Shown in pieces: positions 23,481 through 32,240 of a stretch of DNA of 64,000 nt. Source of the stretch: Paenibacillus bouchesdurhonensis (GTDB lineage Bacteria > Bacillota > Bacilli > Paenibacillales > Paenibacillaceae); assembly GCF_900155685.1 (NCBI RefSeq), contig NZ_LT732548.1, positions 1,818,696-1,882,695 on the forward strand, in the 5' to 3' direction. Position 1 is the first letter of the stretch; the number at the start of each line of letters is the position of its first letter. A program made the position numbers and the translations under genes. The notes under the pieces are model-generated. The model had not been told where the DNA came from. It saw only the letters and a program-made list of their open reading frames with translations, and ran no database searches.

Positions 23481-23532
23481 TATACCAGGCCAACTTCTTG
23501 TTACCTTAATGACACATGGTGCAGGTAACTAG
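23434..23532 (+). CDS. Putative signalling propeptide overlapping the receptor gene
   Basis: A 32-residue ORF in a different frame from the receptor, overlapping its last 47 bases. ATG 23434 has the ribosome site AGAGAGGTG 9 nt or less upstream. The peptide has a Lys-Lys start, a hydrophobic export helix (MWMTTLILYVSIPGQLLV) and a short polar end, TLMTHGAGN. Propeptides of RRNPP systems have this layout, with the mature signal cut from the C-terminal 5-10 residues and re-imported. The ORF is followed by a good terminator, so it ends the transcript. The mature sequence is a guess. Confidence 0.65.
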   Translation: MKKNLMWMTTLILYVSIPGQLLVTLMTHGAGN

Positions 23533-23568
23533 GAAAAGCTAACTTGCTTTTCAAAGTAACATTCACCC

Positions 23569-23600
23569 GACCAGCTTCCAAAGCTGGTCTTTATTTTATT
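23569..23600 (+). terminator. Intrinsic terminator after receptor-peptide pair
   Basis: GACCAGCTT (23569-23577) pairs with AAGCTGGTC (23581-23589) around a 3-nt loop and is followed by TTTATTTTATT. Confidence 0.85.
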
Positions 23601-23697
23601 TGTTTTTACCTAAAATTACAAAAAATGATTTTGCAAAACCAATATAGAGGTCATATTATGCAACTTATCCTAAAATATCCATAAGGTGGTGTTTTAG

Positions 23698-23889
23698 GTG
23701 AATAGAACAAAATCCAAATATATTAAACATAGAATAGAAGAAGAACGGCAGCGGCTCGGGCTGTTGGCTAAGCAGTATGGTTTGCAGGATATGCGCGTGC
23801 TGAAGCAGTCTATGGAGCTTGATCGGCTGATTAATCAATATAACGAAGTGAAATATGAGTATATGCGCAGGAAAGAGCCGATTGCTTAG
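23698..23889 (+). CDS. Spo0E-like aspartyl phosphatase family protein
   Basis: A 63-residue protein starting at GTG 23698, 6 nt after AAGGTGGTG. The Spo0E signature is clear: IEEERQRLGLLAKQYGLQDMRVLKQSMELDRLINQYN, with the SxELDxLI motif. Family members dephosphorylate Spo0A-P and restrain sporulation. The C-terminal YEYMRRKEPIA tail is short. It stands alone and converges on the oleate hydratase gene. Confidence 0.85.
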   Translation: MNRTKSKYIKHRIEEERQRLGLLAKQYGLQDMRVLKQSMELDRLINQYNEVKYEYMRRKEPIA

Positions 23890-23926
23890 AGCAATCGACT
23901 CTCTATCCATTAAATATAGAGATTTT

Positions 23927-25504
23927 TCAACGAAAAGAGGTTGCCAAGCTTTGGAGCAAGGTTCGCACGTCGTATTGATATTGGTTGATTGGTGCAATCG
24001 GCTTATCGATTCCCAGTAGTTGATAGACGGCAATTCTGGCAGATCTGACGGAATACTCCTCTGTAAAGACGACATCATCGGGAATCTCGCAGAATTGGCC
24101 GATAAAGGCCAGATTCGTTGAGCCTTCGGGGATGACCTGAGGCCGATCACCGAGTGTTCTTGGCATGAACTGCGCCGTAATATACGGCATCATGCAAGGA
24201 ATGCAGTTTGCGGAGCGAATAATTTCATCCTTGTCGTTCTCGAATTTCAAATGCTGCAATAGCTCTGTCAAAATTTCCTCTCCGGTACAATCGCACATTC
24301 TCTTCTTCACATAGTCGCCTACTTGATCTGGGTACAAGCCGTAGCCCCAGAACACTTTCACATCATCAGGCTGATTGCGGAAATGGGGCTGATGCGCGAG
24401 TACAATGGACATGAACCAATTGGAATCCTTGAAGGTGACCAGAGCGCCGGTACCGGCCTTGTTGCGCGTGAAGCTCTCCATCAATTCAAAGAAGCGGGAG
24501 CCCTCGCAGGTGACGGTGAAGGATTCCCATTTGGATTCGTCGATATGGTCATCGAAGGACGAAGGGTTGCCGAGCCTACCCGGCTTCTTCGCGGCGATTC
24601 GATCCCACAGCTGCCAAGAGCTTCCCTTGCCGTTTAGCCGAGGAGGCGTTGTCATCGATCCCAAGCTGGAGCTATCTGTCATCGAACCGTTCGTCATAAT
24701 AACAAGATCTTCTTCGGCCAGATCCAATACTTTCTTCTTGCCATCCTTCACATAATGCATACGGGTCACGGTGATGCCATCGCCTTCTTTGAAATCCAAA
24801 TCCGTTACCGTACATTTCATTTCAAAGTCCACCCCATGCTCCTGCAAATATTGGTGCAGCGGAACAATAAGCGAATCGTATTGGTTGTAGGGGGTGCGCG
24901 TGACGCCTTCCAGCGTATGAATTCGCGGGAACTCATGCATGAAGCGGATCATGTACCTTTTGAGCTCGACTGCGCTGTGCCAAGGCTGAAAGGCGAAGGT
25001 CGTCGCCCACATAAACCAGAAATTCGTCTGGAAAAAATGAGGCCCGAACCATTCGTTAATCCGCAATCGGCCCAATTGTGCTTCCGGCGCGATGATCAGC
25101 TTAGCCATGGCGATGCGATCACCCATGTCAAATCCCATGGAGGCCACATCCTCGATTTCGCCATTCTTATTCACAAGCCTAGCCCGTGAATGCGTAGGAT
25201 GCGCCGTGTCAAAGGCCACGATCTCCTCCCTTACCGATTGGCTTGGGTCATCCACAGAGGGGATGGAGCTCAGCAAATCCCACAAATTTTCATACGTTTC
25301 ATCGTTCAGCATCCGGCCGCCGCGAATCACATAGCCATGCTCCTGATCTCCCGCACCGTCGTTGCTCCCTCCAAGTACTTTTAAATCCTCGATGATATGA
25401 ATCTGCTGTCCAGGAAGACCGCAATCCCTAATTAGAAAAGCCGCGCCCGCCAATGAAGCAATGCCTCCTCCAATAAAATACACCTGGTTGCTGTATGCGC
25501 CCAT
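23927..25504 (-). CDS. ohyA: Oleate hydratase (FAD-dependent)
   Basis: An oleate hydratase (myosin-cross-reactive antigen family, 525 residues from ATG 25504; ATG 25513 is also possible). It adds water to the cis-9 double bond of oleate to give 10-hydroxystearate, often for detoxifying host or environmental fatty acids. The N-terminal FAD site is YFIGGGIASLAGAAFLIRD, followed by HIIEDLKVLGGSNDG. In the conserved RGGRE block, whose Glu is catalytic in many homologues, this protein has RGGRML (Glu to Met), as I recall for a monomeric Rhodococcus-type enzyme. A TetR regulator lies 110 bp upstream in the same direction. Confidence 0.9.
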   Translation of the reverse strand: MGAYSNQVYFIGGGIASLAGAAFLIRDCGLPGQQIHIIEDLKVLGGSNDGAGDQEHGYVIRGGRMLNDETYENLWDLLSSIPSVDDPSQSVREEIVAFDTAHPTHSRARLVNKNGEIEDVASMGFDMGDRIAMAKLIIAPEAQLGRLRINEWFGPHFFQTNFWFMWATTFAFQPWHSAVELKRYMIRFMHEFPRIHTLEGVTRTPYNQYDSLIVPLHQYLQEHGVDFEMKCTVTDLDFKEGDGITVTRMHYVKDGKKKVLDLAEEDLVIMTNGSMTDSSSLGSMTTPPRLNGKGSSWQLWDRIAAKKPGRLGNPSSFDDHIDESKWESFTVTCEGSRFFELMESFTRNKAGTGALVTFKDSNWFMSIVLAHQPHFRNQPDDVKVFWGYGLYPDQVGDYVKKRMCDCTGEEILTELLQHLKFENDKDEIIRSANCIPCMMPYITAQFMPRTLGDRPQVIPEGSTNLAFIGQFCEIPDDVVFTEEYSVRSARIAVYQLLGIDKPIAPINQYQYDVRTLLQSLATSFR

Positions 25505-25614
25505 ATTGATCATCCTCGCCTTCGTAGATTTTGATGAAACCTCAGGACATGAGAGACATCTTAAATGTACGAAATTTCCTTTTTATAGAAAACCGACAGA
25601 AGGCGAGAGTTGTA

Positions 25615-26214
25615 TCATTTTTGGACAGTTTCATGCCATTGTCTAGATTTTGGACACTTCTCATAGCGATGTAAGGCTCGTTCAAAATTACCCTCCATCA
25701 GCTCGCTTAATCGCTCGACAATCAGCGACGGCGACTCCTTCATGTCATTCTGCATCCACTGAATCACGAGTCCCGTAAAAGCAAGCGTATAGAAATTAGC
25801 GAGGAAGCCTTTGTCTTCACAGGCAACGCGCATGCCGCTGCCTACTTCATGGACGACCCCGAGCATAAGATCATAGGTGGCAGCATAGAGGTACGAATCC
25901 AGATGACTCCGTGCGAGGGAGTGGAGCGTGTTCAAACAAAAGGCCCTATTGTTCTCGATATAGGTGAAAATCGTATAAAGCCCATGCGTCCAATTATGAT
26001 AGCTGCGAAATGGGGAAAGGCTATCGATGGCTTCCGTCTGATAAATCCAACCTAGCAAATCGTAAATATCTTGAAAATGGTAGTAGAACGTTTGCCGATT
26101 CACCCCGCAATGATTTACGATTTGCTTGACGGTGATTTTGCTTAAGGGAAGCTCCTGCATGGCTTGCTTCAAAGAATGGGCCAAGGCCTTCTTGGTGATA
26201 GAGGAAGTGGACAA
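25615..26214 (-). CDS. TetR/AcrR-family regulator (DhaS-like)
   Basis: A 199-residue TetR-type regulator. I place the start at TTG 26214 because AGGTGAT lies just upstream and the N-terminus then reads MSTSSITKKALAHSLKQAM, the usual beginning of DhaS-like regulators; the open frame further upstream runs through a terminator hairpin. The helix-turn-helix is at about residues 25-50 (KITVKQIVNHCGVNRQTFYYHF). The C-terminal domain fits TetR_C_8 types. It probably controls the adjacent oleate hydratase gene and itself, perhaps in response to fatty acids; this is inferred from position. Confidence 0.82.
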   Translation of the reverse strand: MSTSSITKKALAHSLKQAMQELPLSKITVKQIVNHCGVNRQTFYYHFQDIYDLLGWIYQTEAIDSLSPFRSYHNWTHGLYTIFTYIENNRAFCLNTLHSLARSHLDSYLYAATYDLMLGVVHEVGSGMRVACEDKGFLANFYTLAFTGLVIQWMQNDMKESPSLIVERLSELMEGNFERALHRYEKCPKSRQWHETVQK

Positions 26215-26263
26215 AAGGATCACCTGCTTTATCATTTTGTTAACCATATATATCCAATCGTAG

Positions 26264-26305
26264 CACAAAAAACAAGCTTCACTCTTTAACAAAGAGTGAA
26301 GCTTG
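26264..26305 (-). terminator. Terminator of sugar ABC transporter operon
   Basis: On the minus strand, CAAGCTTCACTCTTT pairs perfectly over 15 bp with AAAGAGTGAAGCTTG around a GTT loop (26305-26273), followed by TTTTTTG. It separates the sugar operon from the TetR gene, which is transcribed in the same direction. Confidence 0.9.
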
Positions 26306-26338
26306 CCGGAATTTGCATGCGTGTCTCTAAGGCCGAAA

Positions 26339-27496
26339 TTAATTCGTCTTGGATTTGTTGTAAATATCGAAGGCCACGGCGAGAAGGAGGACAAGTCCTT
26401 TAATGCCTTGTTGCCAGTCGACCCCAAGGCCGATGAGGGACATGCCGTTGTTCATGACACCCATGACCAGGCCGCCGATGATGGCGCCGATGACGGTGCC
26501 GATGCCGCCGGAAGCGGAAGCGCCGCCGATGAAGCAGGCTGCGATCGCATCCAGCTCAAAGTTCGTTCCCGCTTTAGGCGTTGCGGCGTTCAGGCGTGCC
26601 GCGAAGATAAGGCCGGATAGCGCCGCCATGGCCCCCATGTTGACAAAGACCCAGAAGGTCACTTTTTTCGTCTTGACTCCGGATAATTTCGCGGCTTTCT
26701 CGTTGCCGCCCAATGCGTAAATATGCCGCCCAGCAATCATCCGATTCATCACGAAGGAATAGATGACGATGAGCACAAAGAGGATAACGAGAATGTTCGG
26801 GAACCCGTTATACGTGGCCAATACGTAAGTGAATACGTTAATGACGGCGACGAGCGAGACGACTTTAGCAATGAACATCCAGATGGGGGCAATTTCAAAG
26901 TTGTATTTGATCTGCGTCTTGCGATCCTTCCATTCCTGCCAAATGACAAGCAGAGTAAGAATGACACCGAGCACGATCGTCAGGATGTGAATGTTTGCGC
27001 CCCCGAACCAGTCCGGAAGAAATCCGGAGCTGATCTTCTGGAAGGACTTCGGAAACGGCGAGATAGACTGGCCGCCCAGAATGATCATGGTCAGTCCCCG
27101 GAACAGCAGCATGCCGGCTAGGGTAACGATAAAGGCGGGAATCCTCACATAAGCGATCCAGAAGCCCTGCCATGCTCCGATCAGCGCACCGACTCCAAGC
27201 GAAATGATGACTGCAAGAAAGGGAGGGAGCTGCATGTCGACCATCATGATGGCTGCCAGCGCCCCGATAAAGGCCGCGATGGAGCCGACCGATAGGTCGA
27301 TGTGTCCCGTAATAATGACGAGCACCATTCCGATCGCTAACACAAGAATATAACTATTTTGCAAAATCAAGTTCGTAACATTAAGCGGCTTCAGTAGAAT
27401 GCCGTCGGTTAGGATTTGAAATAACACCGTAATGAAGACTAATGCGATAATCATGCCGTACTGGCGGATATTTTTTTTGAAAAGCTCGCTAATCAT
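26339..27496 (-). CDS. gguB: Multiple-monosaccharide ABC permease (GguB/MmsB-like)
   Basis: A 385-residue permease of the ribose/xylose-type (BPD_transp_2) family, with about ten hydrophobic helices. ATG 27496 is 6 nt after AAGGAG, while ATG 27502 touches that site. Family blocks include GMVLVIITGHIDLSVGSIAAF, RIPAFIVTLAGMLLFRGL, YALGGNEKAAKLSGVKTKKV and ACFIGGASASGGIGTVIGAIIGGLVMGVMNNGM. Its central loop is extended (QEWKDRKTQIKYNFE), typical of GguB. The gene overlaps the tail of the ATPase ribosome region closely (10 bp gap), so they are co-translated. Confidence 0.9.
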   Translation of the reverse strand: MISELFKKNIRQYGMIIALVFITVLFQILTDGILLKPLNVTNLILQNSYILVLAIGMVLVIITGHIDLSVGSIAAFIGALAAIMMVDMQLPPFLAVIISLGVGALIGAWQGFWIAYVRIPAFIVTLAGMLLFRGLTMIILGGQSISPFPKSFQKISSGFLPDWFGGANIHILTIVLGVILTLLVIWQEWKDRKTQIKYNFEIAPIWMFIAKVVSLVAVINVFTYVLATYNGFPNILVILFVLIVIYSFVMNRMIAGRHIYALGGNEKAAKLSGVKTKKVTFWVFVNMGAMAALSGLIFAARLNAATPKAGTNFELDAIAACFIGGASASGGIGTVIGAIIGGLVMGVMNNGMSLIGLGVDWQQGIKGLVLLLAVAFDIYNKSKTN

Positions 27497-27506
27497 TTGC
27501 ATCTCC

Positions 27507-29036
27507 TTACCCCCTGCCTCGAGTCATGGATTTCATCAGTACTTCCTGGGTGGCGTCCTCCCGGTTGACCTCGCCAGTAATGCGCCCTTCGCTCATGACA
27601 TAGATGCGGTCGCACATGCCGAGAAGCTCCGGGAGCTCCGAGGAAATGAACAGGATGCCTTTCCCTTCGTCTGCCAGTTGATTGACGATCGAGTAAATTT
27701 CGTATTTGGCGCCGACATCAATGCCGCGGGTAGGTTCGTCCAGAATAAGAATTTCGGGCTGCGCATAGATCCATTTGCTTAGCACGACCTTTTGCTGATT
27801 GCCTCCGCTTAAATTAACTGTTTTTTGCAGAATGCTCGGCGTCTTGATCTTTAATTTCTCGCGGTAATCCTCCGCTACGAGCACTTCTTCGTTCTCATTG
27901 ATCACGCCGCGGCGGGACAGCTTGCCCAGGTTGGCGAGTGAAATATTCCGCTTGATATCGTCGATTAACACGAGTCCGTAATCTTTGCGGTCTTCGGTCA
28001 CATAGGCGATGCCATGCTGAATGGCGGTGCTGATATCGTTCAGCCGGATCTCCTTGCCGTGCAGCAGCAGCTTACCCTGGATGTTTTTTCCGTAGGATTT
28101 GCCGAAGATGCTCATCGCCAGTTCTGTCCTTCCGGCTCCCATGAGACCGGCCACGCCGACAATTTCGCCGCGTTGGATATGGATATTGATGTTGTCCAGC
28201 ATTTTGCGGCCTTCCTGCTCGGGATGATCGACCTGCCAGTCCTGTACCTCGAAAATCTTCTCCCCAATGTTCGGAACTCGCTCCGGATAGCGATGCGTCA
28301 AATCCCGGCCGACCATGCCTTTGATGATCACATCCTCCGTCACCTGATCCTCGTGCATATCCAGCGTCTGAATCGTCTTCCCATCCCGCAAAATCGTGAT
28401 CGAATCGGCGACCTTCTCGATTTCATTCAGCTTATGGGAAATAATGATCGAGGAGATCCCCTGCTTCTTCAGCTCCAGGATCAGATTAAGCAGATTCTCG
28501 CTGTCATCCTCGTTAAGCGCGGCCGTCGGCTCATCGAGGATGAGCAGCTTGACCTTCTTGGAGAGTGCCTTGGCGATTTCTACGAGCTGCTGCTTTCCTA
28601 CCCCGATGCTAATGACATGGGTGTTAGGGGATTCCTTTAGCCCGACAGTTGCAAGCAGTTCTCTCGTTTTGACCGTTGTTTCGTTCCAGTTGATGATGCC
28701 GCGCTTCGTTTGCTCATTGCCGAGAAAAATATTTTCTGCAATCGATAGATAGGGGATCAAAGCCAGCTCCTGGTGAATAATGACGATGCCCAGGCTTTCG
28801 CTCTGCTTAATATCCTTGAATTCGCAAACCTCGCCTTTGAATAAAATATCTCCTTCATACGAGCCATGCGGATAGACACCGCTCAGCACCTTCATCAGCG
28901 TGGATTTGCCGGCGCCATTTTCCCCGCAAAGGGCATGTATTTCGCCTTCTTTGACCTTTAAATTCACATTCTCCAGTGCTTTGACGCCTGGAAATGTCTT
29001 CGTAATTCCTCTCATCTCCAAAATGAAGTCACTCAC
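27507..29036 (-). CDS. gguA: Multiple-monosaccharide ABC ATPase, two NBDs (GguA/MmsA-like)
   Basis: A 509-residue ATPase with two nucleotide-binding halves. GTG 29036 is chosen since homologues begin [18 protein letters not shown]; an in-frame ATG at 29063 is possible, and the long open frame beyond runs into the tandem repeat. NBD1: Walker A GENGAGKS, signature ISIGVGKQQ, Walker [17 protein letters not shown]2: degenerate P-loop GLMGAGRTE, signature LSGGNQQK, Walker [15 protein letters not shown]. The degenerate second P-loop is normal for this family. It energises the GguB-like permease and the ChvE-like binding protein. Confidence 0.9.
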   Translation of the reverse strand: MSDFILEMRGITKTFPGVKALENVNLKVKEGEIHALCGENGAGKSTLMKVLSGVYPHGSYEGDILFKGEVCEFKDIKQSESLGIVIIHQELALIPYLSIAENIFLGNEQTKRGIINWNETTVKTRELLATVGLKESPNTHVISIGVGKQQLVEIAKALSKKVKLLILDEPTAALNEDDSENLLNLILELKKQGISSIIISHKLNEIEKVADSITILRDGKTIQTLDMHEDQVTEDVIIKGMVGRDLTHRYPERVPNIGEKIFEVQDWQVDHPEQEGRKMLDNINIHIQRGEIVGVAGLMGAGRTELAMSIFGKSYGKNIQGKLLLHGKEIRLNDISTAIQHGIAYVTEDRKDYGLVLIDDIKRNISLANLGKLSRRGVINENEEVLVAEDYREKLKIKTPSILQKTVNLSGGNQQKVVLSKWIYAQPEILILDEPTRGIDVGAKYEIYSIVNQLADEGKGILFISSELPELLGMCDRIYVMSEGRITGEVNREDATQEVLMKSMTRGRG

Positions 29037-29160
29037 TGTCCTCACCAAGCCTTTCGTCTCCATTCGAGTACAAAGGATAGCGGAGGCCGGGTAGGCCACC
29101 GCTGTATTTATGGGCAAGCTGTTTACGGGAACCGCATCAAGCTTGAAGAGCTCATGCAGA

Positions 29161-29260
29161 CTGCATGACAGCGGCAGCAGCTTCCCAGCCCATGGAACTC
29201 CCGCTGCATGACAGCGGCCGCAGTTTCCCGGCGCATGGAACTCCCGCTGCATGACAGCGG
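29161..29260 (-). repeat. 43-bp tandem repeat, 2.3 copies, between chvE and gguA
   Basis: Units at 29161-29203 and 29204-29246 are near-identical, and a third partial unit covers 29247-29260. Each junction carries CCGCTGCATGACAGCGG, a 6-bp stem with a 5-nt loop (29201-29217 and 29244-29260). The repeats fill much of the 256-bp gap between the binding-protein and ATPase genes. mRNA hairpins at this position could protect the upstream message and lower downstream expression, as REP elements do in malEFG. Confidence 0.8.
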
Positions 29261-29292
29261 ATGACCGCATGCACTCGCCCAAGTCACGCCAT

Positions 29293-30384
29293 TTACAGTC
29301 CCAGATCCTCTTTCGTGTAGTAACCGGTCTCGACCAGCTGTTGTTCCACGTTGTCCTTGTCTACCGATTTTGGCTCCAGCAGATAGGAAGGCACGACTTT
29401 GACTCCGTTGTCGTAGGTTTCAGTATCGTTCACTTCCGCTTCCGTGCCTTCGAGAACGCTGAGAGCCATGCCGACGGCTTTTTTCGCCAACTCGCGCGTA
29501 TCCTTGAACACCGTTTGCGTCTGTTCGCCTGCTAGAATCGACTTAATCGAAGCGAGCTCCGCATCCTGCCCGGTTACGATCGGCATAGGCTTATTGCCGG
29601 AACCGTAGCCGACGCCTTTCAAGGATGAGAGAATACCGATACTGATTCCGTCATAAGGAGATAGAACCGCATCCACGTTCTCAGTTGCATAGTGAGCGCT
29701 CAAGAGGTTATCCATACGCGCTTGCGCTGTTGCGCCGTCCCAGCGGAGGGTGGCGATTTGCTCCATTTTCATTTGGTTGCTGCGGACGACCAGCTTGCCT
29801 GAATCGATGTAAGGCTGCAGAATGGACATCGCGCCGTTGTAGAAGAAATATGCATTGTTGTCATCCGGCGAGCCGCCGAACAGCTCGATATTGAATGGGC
29901 CTTGGCCATCTTTCAGTCCAAGCTTCTCTTCAATGTAAGAGGCCTGCTGTACACCGACCTGGAAGTTGTCGAACGTTGCATAGTAGTCCACATATTCGCT
30001 GTTCATGATGAGGCGGTCATAAGCGATGACCTTGATGTCTTGATCGTGCGCTTTTTGCAGCACCTCGGTAATCGCGGAGCCGTCGATGGAAGCGATGACG
30101 AGAACGTCCACGCCTTTGGTAATCATGTTCTCGATTTGGGACACCTGGTTCTCTACAACGTCTTCGCCGTACTGCAGGTCGGTGCCGTACCCGTGACTCT
30201 GGAATTCCTTCACCATATTGTTGCCGTCATTGACCCAGCGTTCCGACGACTTCGTCGGCATCGCAATTCCGACTGTGCCTTTCTCGCCTTTCGTCGAGCC
30301 GCCGCTGCTGTTATCCTTGCTTGCGCAAGCGGATAAAGATAATGCCAAGACGAACGTTAGCAGCAGTAATGTCGCTTTTTTCAT
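29293..30384 (-). CDS. chvE: Multiple-monosaccharide-binding lipoprotein (ChvE-like)
   Basis: A 363-residue periplasmic-binding-protein-like lipoprotein, first gene of the sugar operon. The signal peptide ends with lipobox LSAC and is followed by a Ser/Gly linker. The mature protein has the ribose/xylose-binding fold: [64 protein letters not shown] and [24 protein letters not shown]. ChvE-type proteins bind xylose, arabinose, galactose and glucose; specificity cannot be read here. GGGGG precedes the ATG. Confidence 0.9.
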   Translation of the reverse strand: MKKATLLLLTFVLALSLSACASKDNSSGGSTKGEKGTVGIAMPTKSSERWVNDGNNMVKEFQSHGYGTDLQYGEDVVENQVSQIENMITKGVDVLVIASIDGSAITEVLQKAHDQDIKVIAYDRLIMNSEYVDYYATFDNFQVGVQQASYIEEKLGLKDGQGPFNIELFGGSPDDNNAYFFYNGAMSILQPYIDSGKLVVRSNQMKMEQIATLRWDGATAQARMDNLLSAHYATENVDAVLSPYDGISIGILSSLKGVGYGSGNKPMPIVTGQDAELASIKSILAGEQTQTVFKDTRELAKKAVGMALSVLEGTEAEVNDTETYDNGVKVVPSYLLEPKSVDKDNVEQQLVETGYYTKEDLGL

Positions 30385-30421
30385 AATCGCTTACCCCCTG
30401 TGTATAAATTATTTTTACATT

Positions 30422-30435
30422 TGGATACGCTTTCA
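30422..30435 (-). promoter_or_regulatory. Possible cre site of sugar transporter operon
   Basis: On the minus strand, TGAAAGCGTATCCA lies 38-51 nt before the chvE start, with two deviations from the cre consensus. TTGATA at 30451-30446 could be the -35 of the same promoter, so CcpA binding would block transcription. No clear -10 was found. Confidence 0.4.
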
Positions 30436-30604
30436 CGAGACAGTATATCAAGGGGGAGCTATGTTCGTATTTACAATAAAGCTACTCTTTTTATAAAAAT
30501 CAAACTTATTTGTGATGAAGCATTTTATGGTGAATCTTTATTGGGTTCTAATTATTTGATAATATGGATAAGTGTTAATATTTTATAAAAATGGAGGTTA
30601 TTGA

Positions 30605-31609
30605 ATGAGCAGCTTCGAACTTCCCGTCTGTATACCGCAAGTGTATGGCTTTCTGCATCATGCACACAAGCTATCTATTATCCTCAAAGATGATACCTAT
30701 TTACCTTGGTTTTACAGCAGCTATCTGCAGCTTTATACAGCAGAGCATTCGGGTGAATTCAAACTGGATTTTTACTCGTTTGACGGTAAATATCCTCGTC
30801 ATCCTGGCATTAATACTAACTGGTTCGAGCGAGAATTATTTGTAGGATTGGGCCAAACACTTTTACCGTTCATTATTGGCTGTATCAACAATGGCCGTTA
30901 TGTAGAAATTTTGATGGATGAATATTATATATCTTGTAAGCCGGCTTATAAGGATTGGCATTTCCCTCATCAGAGCTTGATTTATGGCTATAATGAAGAG
31001 AGAGGGATACTCCAGGTTTTGGGTTTTTCCCGAACGGGCGATTATGGCAAAATTGAAATGTCTTTTAGTGAGGTAGAAGAAGCTTTCTACAAATCAAGTG
31101 TTGCAGGAATCGGTTTTTTTGAGTGTGACACACATTTAGACTACTCAAATACGAACCCTGAATTAAATCTGACGATTATTAAGACTTATATAGAAGATTT
31201 CTTGAATTCGACCAATTCCTTTTTGACCTATACACCAGAAGGTGCTGCATACGGTTTTGAAACGTATAGCGTCCTATGCGATCGATTTAAGGAAGAAGAA
31301 TCTTTAAGGGACGACATTAGACCGATACATATTATTCTTGAACATAAAAAATGCATGGTAAATAGATTGCAATATTTGCATGAGAAGGGGCAGCTAGCAG
31401 AAGCAAACACTATATTGGAGGGATATGGCGGGCTGGTGAAAGAAATCAATCAGCTAAAGCTAATGCAGATCAAATACTATTTTACTCGGGATCGAAAGTT
31501 AATAGATCGGGTGACAGAAGGGCTTCTGGGCATCATCAAAAATGAAGAAAAGCTGTTAGAGACTTTGCTGAAAAAACTGGATCAATATGAATTTAAGAGA
31601 TCACCCTAG
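30605..31609 (+). CDS. C39-peptidase-like / BtrH-like protein
   Basis: A 334-residue protein with a ribosome site GGAGG upstream of ATG 30605. The middle section (GRYVEILMDEYYISCKPAYKDWHFPHQSLIYGYNEERGILQVLGF) is the second half of a C39-peptidase-like fold as in BtrH-type proteins, found beside peptide antibiotic clusters. The N-terminal part lacks an obvious catalytic Cys block. Residues about 200-334 are helical. A terminator at 31628 separates it from the synthetase operon, yet a similar-looking gene may begin at 63929, so it probably belongs to the cluster. Function is unknown; family call is tentative. Confidence 0.5.
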   Translation: MSSFELPVCIPQVYGFLHHAHKLSIILKDDTYLPWFYSSYLQLYTAEHSGEFKLDFYSFDGKYPRHPGINTNWFERELFVGLGQTLLPFIIGCINNGRYVEILMDEYYISCKPAYKDWHFPHQSLIYGYNEERGILQVLGFSRTGDYGKIEMSFSEVEEAFYKSSVAGIGFFECDTHLDYSNTNPELNLTIIKTYIEDFLNSTNSFLTYTPEGAAYGFETYSVLCDRFKEEESLRDDIRPIHIILEHKKCMVNRLQYLHEKGQLAEANTILEGYGGLVKEINQLKLMQIKYYFTRDRKLIDRVTEGLLGIIKNEEKLLETLLKKLDQYEFKRSP

Positions 31610-31627
31610 CACAGCATAATTATATGA

Positions 31628-31658
31628 AGCTAATCCTTTCCAAGGATTAGCTTTTTTT
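31628..31658 (+). terminator. Intrinsic terminator before NRPS/PKS operon
   Basis: AGCTAATCCTT (31628-31638) pairs perfectly with AAGGATTAGCT (31642-31652), followed by T6. The 220 bp beyond it, up to the lone carrier-protein gene, should carry the cluster promoter; TTGACA at 31657-31662 is a candidate -35 with no good -10. Confidence 0.88.
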
Positions 31659-31879
31659 GACAAATGCGAGGAATATATAAGGATAAAAGGCTAATATTAA
31701 CAAAATATTATAGAAAGACATATGGAATTATGTTAGTATATAAACAGTCATTCGACAATTAATCCTTATTATTACATAAACAACCCTTTATTTACAAAGG
31801 GAAACTAAAGTCATGCTGAGGAAGTTGCAAACGATTGCGCTGCTGCTGGACGTACAATCAAATGATTGGAGGTTAATGA

Positions 31880-32140
31880 ATGATGGATGATATTCTGTCG
31901 CAAATTCTTGATATTTTGAAAGAAGTAATACAGGAGGAGAGCTCTTCTTTAAATAGCAACACGGAGTTGAAGGATGTCATTAATTCGCTATCTGCAATAG
32001 CAGTAATTGTTAAGATTGAGAGCATATTTAATATAGAAATATCGGATGAAGAACTTGATTTTCACAATTTTCATACTCCTGCCGATCTTGCAGAATATGT
32101 AGCCAAAGAGAAGATGAAAGCAGTAGAGAGCTATGATTAG
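31880..32140 (+). CDS. Stand-alone acyl/peptidyl carrier protein
   Basis: An 86-residue carrier protein at the head of the synthetase operon. ATG 31880 lies 6 nt after TGGAGGT. The phosphopantetheine Ser is S36 in VINSLSAI; the usual DSL is replaced by NSL. Spacing from this Ser to the helix III block (KIESIFNIEISDEELDFHNF) is canonical. It could carry the starter acyl group or an unusual extender unit made elsewhere in the cluster. A second stand-alone carrier with the same NSL motif lies at 50869. Confidence 0.85.
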   Translation: MMDDILSQILDILKEVIQEESSSLNSNTELKDVINSLSAIAVIVKIESIFNIEISDEELDFHNFHTPADLAEYVAKEKMKAVESYD

Positions 32141-32240
32141 CGGGCACCCAGGGTTTATTTAAAGCTGCGAATTTAGGTATAGTAGCAATTTATTATTTAT
32201 TATAAGAATAAATTCTATAAATCGCAGAAAGAAGAGGGAC

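Noticed and set aside
26215-26427. 71-residue N-terminal extension of the TetR regulator
   Set aside because: It reads through the 15-bp terminator hairpin of the sugar operon, and the family start MSTSSITKKAL follows a ribosome site at 26214.
28014-28640. 208-codon plus-strand ORF inside the ABC ATPase gene
   Set aside because: It is antisense to conserved ATPase motifs and shows no domain of its own.
29161-29260. Tandem repeat considered as a CRISPR array
   Set aside because: The units abut with no spacers and are only 2.3 copies of one 43-bp sequence.
29037-29282. 82-residue N-terminal extension of the sugar ABC ATPase
   Set aside because: It is encoded by the tandem repeat, is Cys/His-rich and unlike the family. 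Homologues start at [10 protein letters not shown].
31800-31879. cre-like TGCAAACGATTGCG upstream of the first carrier-protein gene
   Set aside because: There are three departures from the consensus and no clear promoter beside it, so it is not supportable as a CcpA site.
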